64,000 nt of DNA from Cryptomeria japonica (taxonomy: Eukaryota > Streptophyta > Pinopsida > Cupressales > Cupressaceae). The stretch lies in assembly GCF_030272615.1 (NCBI RefSeq), contig NC_081414.1, positions 311,624,164 to 311,688,163 of the forward strand, written 5' to 3'. Position numbers and translations under genes: made by a program. Under the pieces are notes generated by a model. It saw only the letters and a list, made by a program, of their open reading frames with translations. It was not told the DNA's origin and made no database searches. Of this stretch, positions 19,794 through 29,791 are shown piece by piece (position 1 is the stretch's first letter; each line of letters begins with the position of its first letter).

Positions 19794-22556
19794 ATGGCTC
19801 AAACCCGATCACGGTCAAGGCAACGAGAAATAGAAATTGAGGAAGAAGAAGACGAAAATCTCAATGAATTTCAAGAAGCACTTGGAGGAAATATAAATGA
19901 TGAAAACCCAAGTACTCCCACTCCTTCAACAATCGAAAGGGTTCAGCATAACCCTCACTTTAACAGATTGTTTGATGAAATACTTAGGAGCAATGCGGAT
20001 GCTCACTTCTTAAAACTCGCTCAAGAAGGAGCCAAACTCCCCTCTGACTTTGATCTTGCCCAATTAAGACAAGCATCAGAAAGACAAAGTCGCCATGAGG
20101 AGGAAAGAGGTAGAAATCACATCAGATATAACATCCCTCGAGGTAACCCACCACCTCCTCCTCCAAATGAAATGGAGATGTTGCGGCAACAAGTCGAGAA
20201 TCTCGCCCAACAACTTCATAGTGGTGTCAAGATTAACCAATTCTCACTCAATGACATCTGTCCCTATCCTTTCGATAGGAATCTTTATATGCCACCCTTT
20301 CCACGCGGGTTCGAAACACCCAAATTCAAAAAATATAGAGGAAAGGGAGATCCCCGTGATCATGTCAGAGAATTTCATTCCGCTTGTCTTGAAGTAGCAT
20401 ATGAAGACACATACCTAATGCGCCTCTTTCCCCAAAGCTTGGGAGGAACAACTACATCATGGTTTTCCCGACTACCAGGTGGCATTAGAACATTTGAGGA
20501 ACTCATCCAGAAGTTCCTATCTCATTACTCTTATAATATTGAACGCGACATCACCATGGCTGATCTATGCAACACCAAACAAAAACCAGGTGAATTATTC
20601 TCAGTATTCCTGCAACGATGGTGCCAAATGTCTAGCAAACGTTCTCTTCAGTTACCTGAACGAGAACTAGTGGAAATTTTCATTTCCAACTTAAACGAAG
20701 AAATGGAATTTCACCTGGATGTCAAAGACACAGACTCTTTTAACGATATGATCACCAAGGGTATAAAATGTGAACGGGCACTCATCAAAAAAGGACTCAT
20801 CAAAATCTTTAATGAACCCAAAGATGGTCCTCGCCCGTGCTTCAATAGTGATAAACCAAACTTCTGGAACAAGAATAAGAATATCGTCAACGATGGGGTT
20901 GTGGATGCTCAAACTATCCAAAATGCACAACCTGTGGTTCGATTTGCAGGACAAAATCCTCCACCTCAAAATAACACAAATGTTCCTCCTAATCAAGGTC
21001 GCATCACATCTCATGATGAACCAAGACCTCGTCCACAAAAACAAAAACGCACATACACTCCCTTAGGGGAACCCATTGAAATAGTGATGCGACAACTCAT
21101 TTCTCAGAATTTGATCACTCTACCTAAGTTATCGAATTATGAGCCTCAAGTCAAACCAGCATGGTGGAGAGATACTGAACACTGTGATTTCCATCAAGGA
21201 AGAGGACACAAGACAAGTAATTGTCACCGATTGAAAGATCTCATTCAAGATCTTATTGATCAAGGAGAAATTGAGATTGAAGGACATGACCCAAAAACAA
21301 CAAATAATGATCATCTGATGTTCAAGAATCCACTTCCATCACAAGATCAAAGGGGTCCTTCCACTTCCCGGCGAGGCACTGATACCACTGATTATACGCA
21401 GGCTACGTATAACTACACTGTAAATCACCTATATGATGCCAGTGAACAAATTGCAACTATAACCTTCAAAAATCCCACCTCCAATTGCAATGTTGTTACG
21501 CGTCGCGGCAAAGTCACCATCAAGGCAGCTCCACAAGGCACCACCTCCGCCCCAAAGCAATATAATCTTGTGGAACAATTAGATAAAACACCTGTGCTCA
21601 TATCCATTTTAGAGCTATTACGCCTATCACCATCTCATAAAACAATCTTGGATCAAGCACTCCAAGAGGCATCAGTCCCTGCAAACCTTAATACGGACCA
21701 ATTTCAAGCCATGGTTGGAAATCTAAAGTCATCACCTTGTCTCACTTTTTCCGAAAGTGACAACTCTTCCTTCCAGCAACCTCATAATGCCTCGCTACAC
21801 ATTGAAGGATTTATCAACCAGCATAGGATTAAGCGAGTCTTGATCGATAATGGAGCTCGCCTGAACATTTGCACACTACAGTTGGTCACAGCATTGGGAT
21901 ATGCAATAGAATCAGTGGATCCTCACAAGAAGATCACCATCAAGGCCTATGATGATGCAGAGCGTTCATCCAAAGGAGCTATGGTACTACCAATCCGAGT
22001 GGGCCCTGTAGTAAAGCACATCATCTGTCAGGTTTTGGACCTTCCTCTGCCATATAATCTATTATTAGGGAGACCTTGGATACATGCCATGCAAGCTGTT
22101 CCATCTACCTACCATCAATGTATCAAGTTCCCATATAACGGTACAGAGATCACAATCCTGGGCGATGCAAATCCCTTTGCTTTTTGCCATAATATCAGCC
22201 ATCAACCAGAAATTACTGTTCCTAATAATAGAGAAGCCATTTCCTCCACATCATATATAAATCCCGCCTCTCTTGCCAGTTCAAACACCACTATACCGAA
22301 GCAAGAAAAGCTTAAGATGAAGATCGCAGAGGAAGATCCTGGGGAATACAACTTGAGTCAACTCTTTTGTGTGGGACAAATGCCCACTTCTCCTAGAACT
22401 CATGGTAAACCACAGCAGTTACTCCAGCAACCACTAAACATACCAGCATGTGCTTTGACACCTTTCGTTCTTGGAAAGAGTCAAGAGGAAGAAACACAAG
22501 ATGAGGACCTGGTGGAATGGATCTATAAAGATCCCATCACCACTGACATACCATGA
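19794..22556 (+). CDS. gag: Gag and protease of element C
   Basis: The ATG at 19794 (MAQTRSRSRQREIE) is chosen because the matching Gag of A starts with a similar short basic peptide; the frame is open further upstream. The N-terminus is acidic. The capsid region has ICPYPFDRN, PKFKKYRGKGDPRDHV, YLMRLFPQSLGG and SWFSRLPGG (near residue 200). The zinc knuckle CDFHQGRGHKTSNC is near residue 464. Protease has LIDNGARLNICT (near residue 683), ITIKAYDDAERSSKG and LLLGRPWIHAMQAVPSTYH. Gag builds the particle and protease cleaves the polyprotein. The frame is one unit with pol except for a TGA at 22554-22556 in place of what reads as Arg in context. Confidence 0.9.
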   Translation: MAQTRSRSRQREIEIEEEEDENLNEFQEALGGNINDENPSTPTPSTIERVQHNPHFNRLFDEILRSNADAHFLKLAQEGAKLPSDFDLAQLRQASERQSRHEEERGRNHIRYNIPRGNPPPPPPNEMEMLRQQVENLAQQLHSGVKINQFSLNDICPYPFDRNLYMPPFPRGFETPKFKKYRGKGDPRDHVREFHSACLEVAYEDTYLMRLFPQSLGGTTTSWFSRLPGGIRTFEELIQKFLSHYSYNIERDITMADLCNTKQKPGELFSVFLQRWCQMSSKRSLQLPERELVEIFISNLNEEMEFHLDVKDTDSFNDMITKGIKCERALIKKGLIKIFNEPKDGPRPCFNSDKPNFWNKNKNIVNDGVVDAQTIQNAQPVVRFAGQNPPPQNNTNVPPNQGRITSHDEPRPRPQKQKRTYTPLGEPIEIVMRQLISQNLITLPKLSNYEPQVKPAWWRDTEHCDFHQGRGHKTSNCHRLKDLIQDLIDQGEIEIEGHDPKTTNNDHLMFKNPLPSQDQRGPSTSRRGTDTTDYTQATYNYTVNHLYDASEQIATITFKNPTSNCNVVTRRGKVTIKAAPQGTTSAPKQYNLVEQLDKTPVLISILELLRLSPSHKTILDQALQEASVPANLNTDQFQAMVGNLKSSPCLTFSESDNSSFQQPHNASLHIEGFINQHRIKRVLIDNGARLNICTLQLVTALGYAIESVDPHKKITIKAYDDAERSSKGAMVLPIRVGPVVKHIICQVLDLPLPYNLLLGRPWIHAMQAVPSTYHQCIKFPYNGTEITILGDANPFAFCHNISHQPEITVPNNREAISSTSYINPASLASSNTTIPKQEKLKMKIAEEDPGEYNLSQLFCVGQMPTSPRTHGKPQQLLQQPLNIPACALTPFVLGKSQEEETQDEDLVEWIYKDPITTDIP

Positions 22557-24374
22557 GTTACACTTCCTACGGATCAGTATGGAAAAGGCCTTCTCATTAT
22601 GCAAAGAATGGGATATGATGGTCAGAGTGCTTTGGGATACTGCAAACAAGGACGACACGAACCTCTGCTACCAGAATTCAAGCCCAAAGGTAATACAGGC
22701 CTTGGCTTTGAAAAAGAGATCCTTCCTAAACTCAGATTCAAAGGAAAACCCAGCAAACCATTTTGCCCACCTACTGCAAAGAGGACACCTTTCATAATCA
22801 AAGCACCATCAAGCACTATCCCCACTGCCCCATCGAGGCTCACAACTCCACCATCTACAATACCAATCATCCCACCAATCAAACCAGTAATCCCATTTGC
22901 AACAGCCATTACATCCATAGTACCATTAGCAGTAGCAACTGTATCAGAATCCGCAGCAGCATCTATGGTACTAGCAGTTCCTGCAGAAGCCACTGAGTCA
23001 ACACTGTCGATACTTCCTGTGCCAGATTCTTTTATCCCCATCAAACTTCCTGTAGCACCAATCACTACAAAGGTACATCAACCAATCACACCTGTCATGT
23101 TTAATTCTAAAGACATCCCAGTATGGTATAGCAATCGGATGCTGGAAAGTGATTCAAAGACCGACTCACATGAGTGGGAATTTGATTCTGTACAGCTTAA
23201 TACTTCAGATGAGGAAGACACATCACCACCTCCACCACGCAAAGACATCCCTGTTTACGGAGAAGCACAGATAAAGACCACTTGGGTTCCTGAACTAGAA
23301 ACATCTTCCACAGACCCTACGTCTCATCCTACGCCTGATTCTGATAGGGAGAGTACCATCAACGACCTTCACCACACTGTCTTAACCCTCACTGATACCT
23401 CTAACGAACTTAATCTAATCGATGAAGTAATGCCCATTATCCACCCTGAACTCATCAAATGGAACCAACCAAATCCCCCATGTCTTGACCTCTTCCAAAA
23501 TGATGAGGCTATCATTGACTTTTTGGAATTAAGGGATAATCTACCAAGCGGGGATCACAAAGCTGGATTCGCCATTCAACTTAATAGTGCAGCATACTTC
23601 GGGGCGGATGCCAAACCTTTTAGCTGCAAAAATATAACAATAAAACATGGATCTTTCAGTGAAAACCACACTGTGGCACTGTTTGATCCGACAAAAGTAA
23701 AAAGAAAGAGCGTATCCAACGGTGAAAACCTCTCTGAGGCGCCTGAGGATGAAGGGTTTGACATTCTCCCTGCTAGTACACAACAAGAACGATCCACGAT
23801 TCTTATCAAGGAAACCAATGAATACAATGTGGGGACTCCTGAAAATCCTCATATCATACATCTGGCATCTCTTCTCACTCCAGAGGAACAGCCTAAATTT
23901 ATAGAGTTCTTCCAGAAGCGTCAGATCAACTTCGCATGGTCATATGCGGACATGCCTAGGCTTGATCCTGATTTAGTCATGCATCACCTCACAATAGCAG
24001 AAGGAGCCAAACCTGTCAAGCAAAAGCTTCATAAGATGCATCCCCAGATTGCAGTGCTAGTCAAAACAGAACTCAAGAAACTCCTAGATGTTGGTTTCAT
24101 TAGACCAATTGATTATGCAGAATGGATCTCCAATATTGTGCCAGTTGGCAAACCAAAAGGGGGCATCCGCATTTGTACTGACTTCAGAGATCTGAATAAG
24201 GCTTGTCCTAAGGATGACTTTCCCCTACCAAATATCGACATCATAGTGGATCTAACAGGAGGACATGCGATGCTTTCACTCATGGATGGCTTTTCAGGAT
24301 ACAATCAGATAAAGATCGCACCCGAAGATCAACATAAGACAGCCTTCACATGTCCATGGGGCACATACTGCTAG
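22557..24374 (+). CDS. pol: Protease-RT linker and N-terminal RT of element C
   Basis: Same frame as gag-protease, reopened after the TGA. It begins with a GYDGQSALGYCK segment, then a Pro/Thr/Ser/Ala-rich linker (about 22790-23070) of unknown role. RT starts with FAWSYADMPRLDPDLVMHHL, VKQKLHKMHPQIA, FIRPIDYAEWISNIVPVGKP, CTDFRDLNKACPKDDFPLPN and MDGFSGYNQIKIAPEDQHKT, the fingers and palm. The frame ends with TAG at 24372-24374 where E has Trp (FCW before the MPFGLKN motif). This is a TGG-to-TAG change. Confidence 0.88.
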   Translation, partial: VTLPTDQYGKGLLIMQRMGYDGQSALGYCKQGRHEPLLPEFKPKGNTGLGFEKEILPKLRFKGKPSKPFCPPTAKRTPFIIKAPSSTIPTAPSRLTTPPSTIPIIPPIKPVIPFATAITSIVPLAVATVSESAAASMVLAVPAEATESTLSILPVPDSFIPIKLPVAPITTKVHQPITPVMFNSKDIPVWYSNRMLESDSKTDSHEWEFDSVQLNTSDEEDTSPPPPRKDIPVYGEAQIKTTWVPELETSSTDPTSHPTPDSDRESTINDLHHTVLTLTDTSNELNLIDEVMPIIHPELIKWNQPNPPCLDLFQNDEAIIDFLELRDNLPSGDHKAGFAIQLNSAAYFGADAKPFSCKNITIKHGSFSENHTVALFDPTKVKRKSVSNGENLSEAPEDEGFDILPASTQQERSTILIKETNEYNVGTPENPHIIHLASLLTPEEQPKFIEFFQKRQINFAWSYADMPRLDPDLVMHHLTIAEGAKPVKQKLHKMHPQIAVLVKTELKKLLDVGFIRPIDYAEWISNIVPVGKPKGGIRICTDFRDLNKACPKDDFPLPNIDIIVDLTGGHAMLSLMDGFSGYNQIKIAPEDQHKTAFTCPWGTYC

Positions 24375-26012
24375 AATGTAATGCCTTTTGGTCTAAAGAA
24401 TGCAGGAGCGACCTATCAGAGAGCAATGACCACCATCTTCCATGACATGATGCATACCATGATGGAAGATTATGTGGATGACTTACTAGTAAAATCACTC
24501 ACTAGAGATGGACATCTCCACATCTTAGATAAAATCTTTGATAGACTGGAACAATACCATGTTCGACTCAACCCAAAGAAATGTGTCTTTGGAGTAACCT
24601 CCAGGAAACTTCTAGGATACATTGTCTCAAGCAAAGGCATTGAGGTCGATCCAACAAAGGTTAAAGCAATCATGGACATGCCACCTCCAAAGAATATCAG
24701 TCAGCTAAGGACATTACAAGGGCGACTTCAATCCATTCGAAGATTCATTGCACAATTGGCCGATAAGTGTCACCCATTTACACATCTGCTACACAAGAAC
24801 ATCCACTTTCAGTGGGATGCTCGATGCCAGCAAGCATTTCACACACTTAAAGACTATCTCATGAATCCACCATTGTTGATCCCACCAGATCCAAGTAGAC
24901 CATTGTTACTCTATATCTCGGCAACAAGTACAGCATTGGGTGTATTACTGGCACAACATAATGCAGAAGGCAAAGAATGTGCTATATACTACATCTCTCG
25001 CACACTGGTTGGCTATGAACTCAATTACACACCTATTGAGCGAGCTTGCCTAGCAGTAATCTTAGCAGCCACTAAACTGAGGCACTATCTGTTAACACAC
25101 AAGGTACAACTCATTGCAAAGATTGATCCACTCAAGTATTTACTTAGCAAAGCAGCATTGACAGGTCGCTTGGCCAAATGGGTGATGATTCTAAGTGAAT
25201 TTGACATCAAGTACGTAGACCGTAAAGCTATCAAAGGTCAAGTTATTGCAGATCAGTTGGCCGATGCACCACTCATAGGTGATCATCCCCTCATTTCCAA
25301 TTTTCCAGATGAAGAGATATTCATGATCATAGAAGCACAGCCATGGAAACTATATTTTGATGGGTCATACACTAGGCACGGCTCAGGGGCAGGCATTTTG
25401 TTTATCACACCTCAAGGTGACAACATCCCGAAGTCTTACAGGCTCACATTTCCATGCACAAACAACATAGCAGAGTATGAGGCCTTGATAATAGGACTCA
25501 GGTTAGCCATCCAATGGAAATTACAAGAACTGCAAGTATATGGCGATTCCCAACTAGTCATTCGACAAGCAACAGATGAATATCAGACCAAAGATGATAA
25601 ACTCATGCCATATAAGCAAATGGTGGACAATCTAAAGACATCATTTACTACTATCACCTTTGAGCAGATACCAAGAGATCAGAATCAAGCTGTTGACGCT
25701 ATGGCTACCATCGCATCTCTACTAGATCTTCCACATAATTCAACATGCTACGAGTTCTTGGTAGAACAGCTTTGGATTTCCGCTTATGATATCCCTGAAT
25801 CCGAAATGATATGTCACCTTGTTGGTTCCGAATCCCCATGGTACGGTGAGTTCTACACCTATCTCCGAGATCACACCCTTCCTCCCAACAATCAAATAAC
25901 CAACGTAAAACCTTCATTCGCCAAACTGCTCGATATACCATTATTGCCGAAACCCTATACCGATGTAGTCTTGATGGTACTCTCCTTCGATGTCTGGAAC
26001 AAGGTGAGATAA
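24375..26012 (+). CDS. pol: RT palm, gypsy RNase H and archaeal-type RNase H of element C
   Basis: Motifs: VMPFGLKNAGATYQRAM, the catalytic EDYVDDLLVKS (about 24466-24498), NPKKCVFGVTSRKLLGY. The gypsy RNase H reads PLLLYISATSTALGVLLAQH, without the catalytic Asp of the usual TDAS motif. The second RNase H keeps all four acidic positions: LYFDGSYTRHGSGAG, AEYEALIIGL, YGDSQLVIRQ and DAMATIAS. Loss of activity in the first and its takeover by the second is known for Tat elements. A one-base frameshift near 25900-25920 breaks the link to integrase, and the original frame ends at 26012. Confidence 0.9.
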   Translation, partial: NVMPFGLKNAGATYQRAMTTIFHDMMHTMMEDYVDDLLVKSLTRDGHLHILDKIFDRLEQYHVRLNPKKCVFGVTSRKLLGYIVSSKGIEVDPTKVKAIMDMPPPKNISQLRTLQGRLQSIRRFIAQLADKCHPFTHLLHKNIHFQWDARCQQAFHTLKDYLMNPPLLIPPDPSRPLLLYISATSTALGVLLAQHNAEGKECAIYYISRTLVGYELNYTPIERACLAVILAATKLRHYLLTHKVQLIAKIDPLKYLLSKAALTGRLAKWVMILSEFDIKYVDRKAIKGQVIADQLADAPLIGDHPLISNFPDEEIFMIIEAQPWKLYFDGSYTRHGSGAGILFITPQGDNIPKSYRLTFPCTNNIAEYEALIIGLRLAIQWKLQELQVYGDSQLVIRQATDEYQTKDDKLMPYKQMVDNLKTSFTTITFEQIPRDQNQAVDAMATIASLLDLPHNSTCYEFLVEQLWISAYDIPESEMICHLVGSESPWYGEFYTYLRDHTLPPNNQITNVKPSFAKLLDIPLLPKPYTDVVLMVLSFDVWNKVR

Positions 26013-27094
26013 CAAAGGTTTTGGAAGAGGTACATGAAGGAATTTGCAGGACTCACTCAAGTGGTCCATCACTAGCCAAGAAGATCATGCGAGCTGGATA
26101 CTATTGGCCATTTATGGAAAAGGATTCCTACTACTTTGTCAGAAAATGCAAGAAATGTCAAGTTCACGGCAACCTGATACATGCACCAGCACAGGAACTG
26201 CAACCAATCACAACACCATGGCCTTTTTGTCAATGGGGCCTTGACCTTGTGGGTAAGATTCATCCATCTTCATCCAATGGCCATAAATTCATTATTACCG
26301 CTACCGAATATTTCACCAAGTGGATCGAAGCTGTTCCACTTACCCAAGTCACTGGCAAGCAAATTGCCTCATTCATCCTCAACTACATCATCTGTTGGTA
26401 TGGTGTACCCATGTCCATCATCACAGATAACGGTCTTCCTTTCAAAAATCAGGATGTCCGTGAGCTTTGTGAGAAATTTCATATCCAACACCGCTTTTCC
26501 ACCCCCTATTACCCACAAGGCAATGGTCAGGTCGAAGCATCTAATAAAAACATATTGAGAATCCTAAAGAAGACAGTCAATGATGCCAGTCGTGATTGGC
26601 ATGTTCAATTGAATCCAGCATTATGGGCATATCGAACTAGTATTCGAACCCCTACAGGTGCAACTCCTTATTCATTGGTCTATGGTGCTGAAGCTATCTT
26701 ACCCGTTGAGGTTGAGATACCATCCTTACGGGTGTCATTGCACAATCTCATCGATGATGAAGCATACAGAGTATCCCGTCTTCAGGACTTAGAATTACTT
26801 GATGAGAAGCGACAAGCTGCATACAATCATCTCAAAGCCTATCAGCAGCGCATGAGTAGAAACTACAATCACCGAGTTAGATCTCGTACATTTGAGGTAG
26901 GTGATCTTGTTCTTCGAGAAAATCCTCACAACCAACCAAACAGAGAACATCAAGGCAAGTTTGAATCAAACTGGCTGGGCCCATATGTTGTCACTGCTGT
27001 ATTCGGGTCCGGGGCATATCAGTTGGCTACATCAGATGGAGAACCACTCGCAGATCCAATCAATAGCATGCACCTCAAACAGTTTTATACCTAA
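25915..27094 (+). CDS. pol: Integrase of element C
   Basis: After the frameshift the frame reads RYTIIAETLYRCSLDGTLLR, then the zinc-binding region (HEGICRTH and KCKKCQVHGN). The catalytic core has WGLDLVGKIHP (D), SIITDNGLPFKNQD (D) and GQVEASNKN (E). The C-terminal domain has FEVGDLVLREN, KFESNWLGPYVVTAVFG and ends MHLKQFYT before TAA at 27094. Integrase inserts the cDNA; the 5-bp target duplication around C fits its action. No stop interrupts the core. The Tat-type C-terminus shows no chromodomain. Confidence 0.9.
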
Positions 27095-29791
27095 GGTGTA
27101 CAGAGCATCAAGCTCCCCTACATATCAGAAAAATACCAAAAACATTCAGAAAATGTCCTAAAGAAAATACAAAAACATTCAAAAAAGTAAAGAAAAATCA
27201 TGCATCCAAACAGTGAACAAACACTCCGGTGGCACCTTGGGTAAGTACGATGGTGAAAACCTGGCAAACAGGCGTCACTCATAAAGGCAATGGCTCCAGT
27301 ATCTTTCAGGCTCGTTGCGATCACATTCATGCACACATACATCCATCCATCCCAACCATGGCTTGTTATTTGATCTACAATTAAGAAAGTACTCCATGCA
27401 TCTAGCATCCCACCTTTTCATAGTCAGGTCTACAAACTGGGGGCAATACCCTTACCCTAGTGATGGAAGTGGATTCTACATTGTCTTATATATCATTACG
27501 CTCTTCATTCAGGCAATCATCAGAAAATATCAAAAACATTCAAAAATGACTCTCAAAATACCAAAAACATTCAAAATTGTTTCACAAAATCCAAAAAACA
27601 TCAGAAAACCCATCAAAAAAACACACAAAAACATGGCAACACCTTGTACATATTTATCCAATCAGATACAAAATAAACATTGACAACTACTCACACACTG
27701 ACCATTTACCAATCAAACCAACACAATCGACTTCAACAATCCAAACCTGTCTTTAAACAAGGATGCATCCTTCCTTACCAAAACAAAGACAAGATGACAT
27801 TTTCTTTGACATGAAAATTCTGTTAAGCTATCAAATGCTTGGTTGATTCGTGAGTAATTCATTTGTTTATCTGTATCGGGATCTTTCAGCATTGTTTTGT
27901 ATCATTTGCGCATTATTTCCGATGAAGTTCTGGGGCATGTACTAATGGTGTCTACGTGGGAAGTTCACTAGGCTACGTGGTCTTATGCCAAATACAGTCA
28001 TAGATCATTACGGCTTGCTGACTACAGCGTATACCTCGACCATATGAGCATGAACCATTACCAAGGATCCTTATTCTTTATTCTTTATGTATATATACTG
28101 TTTGTTTGCAGAAACAATGCTCATCCTTTGATTCCTCTTCCTCCAAATTGGATAAAGGTTTTATTTTCTTAGTACGGTATGTACTTGTCTCAGGATCTGA
28201 TCAGCCTAAGATCAAGGAGGACGATCCAAGTCATGCACGAAAGGAGATAATCCTTGTCTGTTCCGCAAGCAATACTCTGGTCGACTTGACCCTTATATCA
28301 CGTCGTTTGTATTAACTTGCTATATTAAAATCCATGAAAGAAATACTCAGGTCATCTTGAATCATTGTGTCAAGATGCTTGTATTTTCTTCCAACATTTT
28401 AAAGCTCAATGATGAAAATAGAGCACTATGGATCGTCATTTCACCTCATCTGTTTCTATCTTGCATTCCGTTGCATCTCACCCATCCATTCATTCATTCA
28501 TATGTAGGCTTTTACATGAATGACTAATAAAAGCTGGTCTTGGATACAAATCACGACCGAGTACTCTGATACATCATTAATGCATCATGCAAAGTCTTAA
28601 AAACCTTGCATTCCTCATGGTCATATCATCATTGCATTTAGGTGCATCTTGCATTGCGACCATTCATGTCATTTTTAAACTTAAACATTGCATATAGTTC
28701 ATTATTGACATTAGTTTTCATTAACAAAATCATTTTCATCATTGCATCAATCATAAATAATTAGATTCATTCATGGGATCAAATTGTCTTTGGTTGTTTT
28801 AAATCATTTACTAAGCATTTCATCCAGTGTAAATTATCTATTATTATTTTATTAAAAACTTTTCATCATTTATCATTTGCATTCATTTCTTTATAGTTAA
28901 AAGATGCATTCATTCATTACTAAGTATCTTATTATGCTCATTTTAGGATTCATTTCACATCGCATTCATTATCCTCTTTTTAATTGTATTAAGGTACAGT
29001 TATTACAAATATTAGTTATAGTATCATCCCACTTTCATATTTAATGCATTTTAGATTCATAAGACCATTTGTTTACAAAACATTGGTTCATACCATCTCA
29101 TATATCCATTTTACGTATGCATTCATTTAAAACACATTATCATATAAACACTTGTACTTTACATTTGTTTATCCGTATGCATTCATTCTACACATTATCA
29201 TATAAACATTTGTACTTTACATTTGTTTATCCATCTACGTTCATTTAGGCATCATCATATAAACATTTGTACTTTACATTTTGTTTATCCATATTACATT
29301 CATCTAAACACATCTAGATGCATATTCATACATAACATCATTCATTCAAACATCCTCACATAAATCATCTCATCATTACATTGCAATAGGAAACATCAAA
29401 AATCCTGTTCATGCATCAAGCATAAGCATATATCCTCATCATGGCATTCCATACATAAAGCATTACATCAAAATTCAAATACATCATACACAAATAAACG
29501 TGCATTCATATGTCAGTATACAACATCATAAATCATCATAAAAACATGCATAAAAGAAACATCTTATCAAATGCATACATATACACATATACATCTAAGC
29601 AATAAATCATCATCATGCATAAACATCCATACATAATCACATGCATAATCATCACCATATGGGATCTCCTCATATATATCATCTCATATATCAGAGTACA
29701 ATGAAGTCTACAAAAATCGGCTACCAAAAGCCATCCAAGATACAGTTCATAAATAGACAATGATACAATACATGTATGCAAAAATGCTCTC
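27095..29791 (+). other. Element C noncoding region between pol and antisense gene
   Basis: No gene supported. Two A-rich stretches with repeated CCAAAAACATTCA words lie at 27125-27200 and 27520-27640. The block shared with A and B is at 27222-27275. From about 28430 to 29760 the sequence is a CATT/CATC-rich low-complexity tract. The antisense gene converges on pol here, with 2.7 kb between their ends. Confidence 0.6.
29110..29310 (+). repeat. ~60-bp tandem repeat, about 3.5 copies, in element C
   Basis: Units contain CATATAAACATTTGTACTTT followed by ACATTTGTTTATCC and a CATTCAT(T/C)TA spacer. Copies are highly similar. Confidence 0.8.

Noticed and set aside
22622-23065. 147-residue minus-strand frame rich in Ala, Gly and Val
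   Set aside because: Complement of the Pro/Thr/Ser/Ala-rich linker of C pol; no domain and wrong strand.
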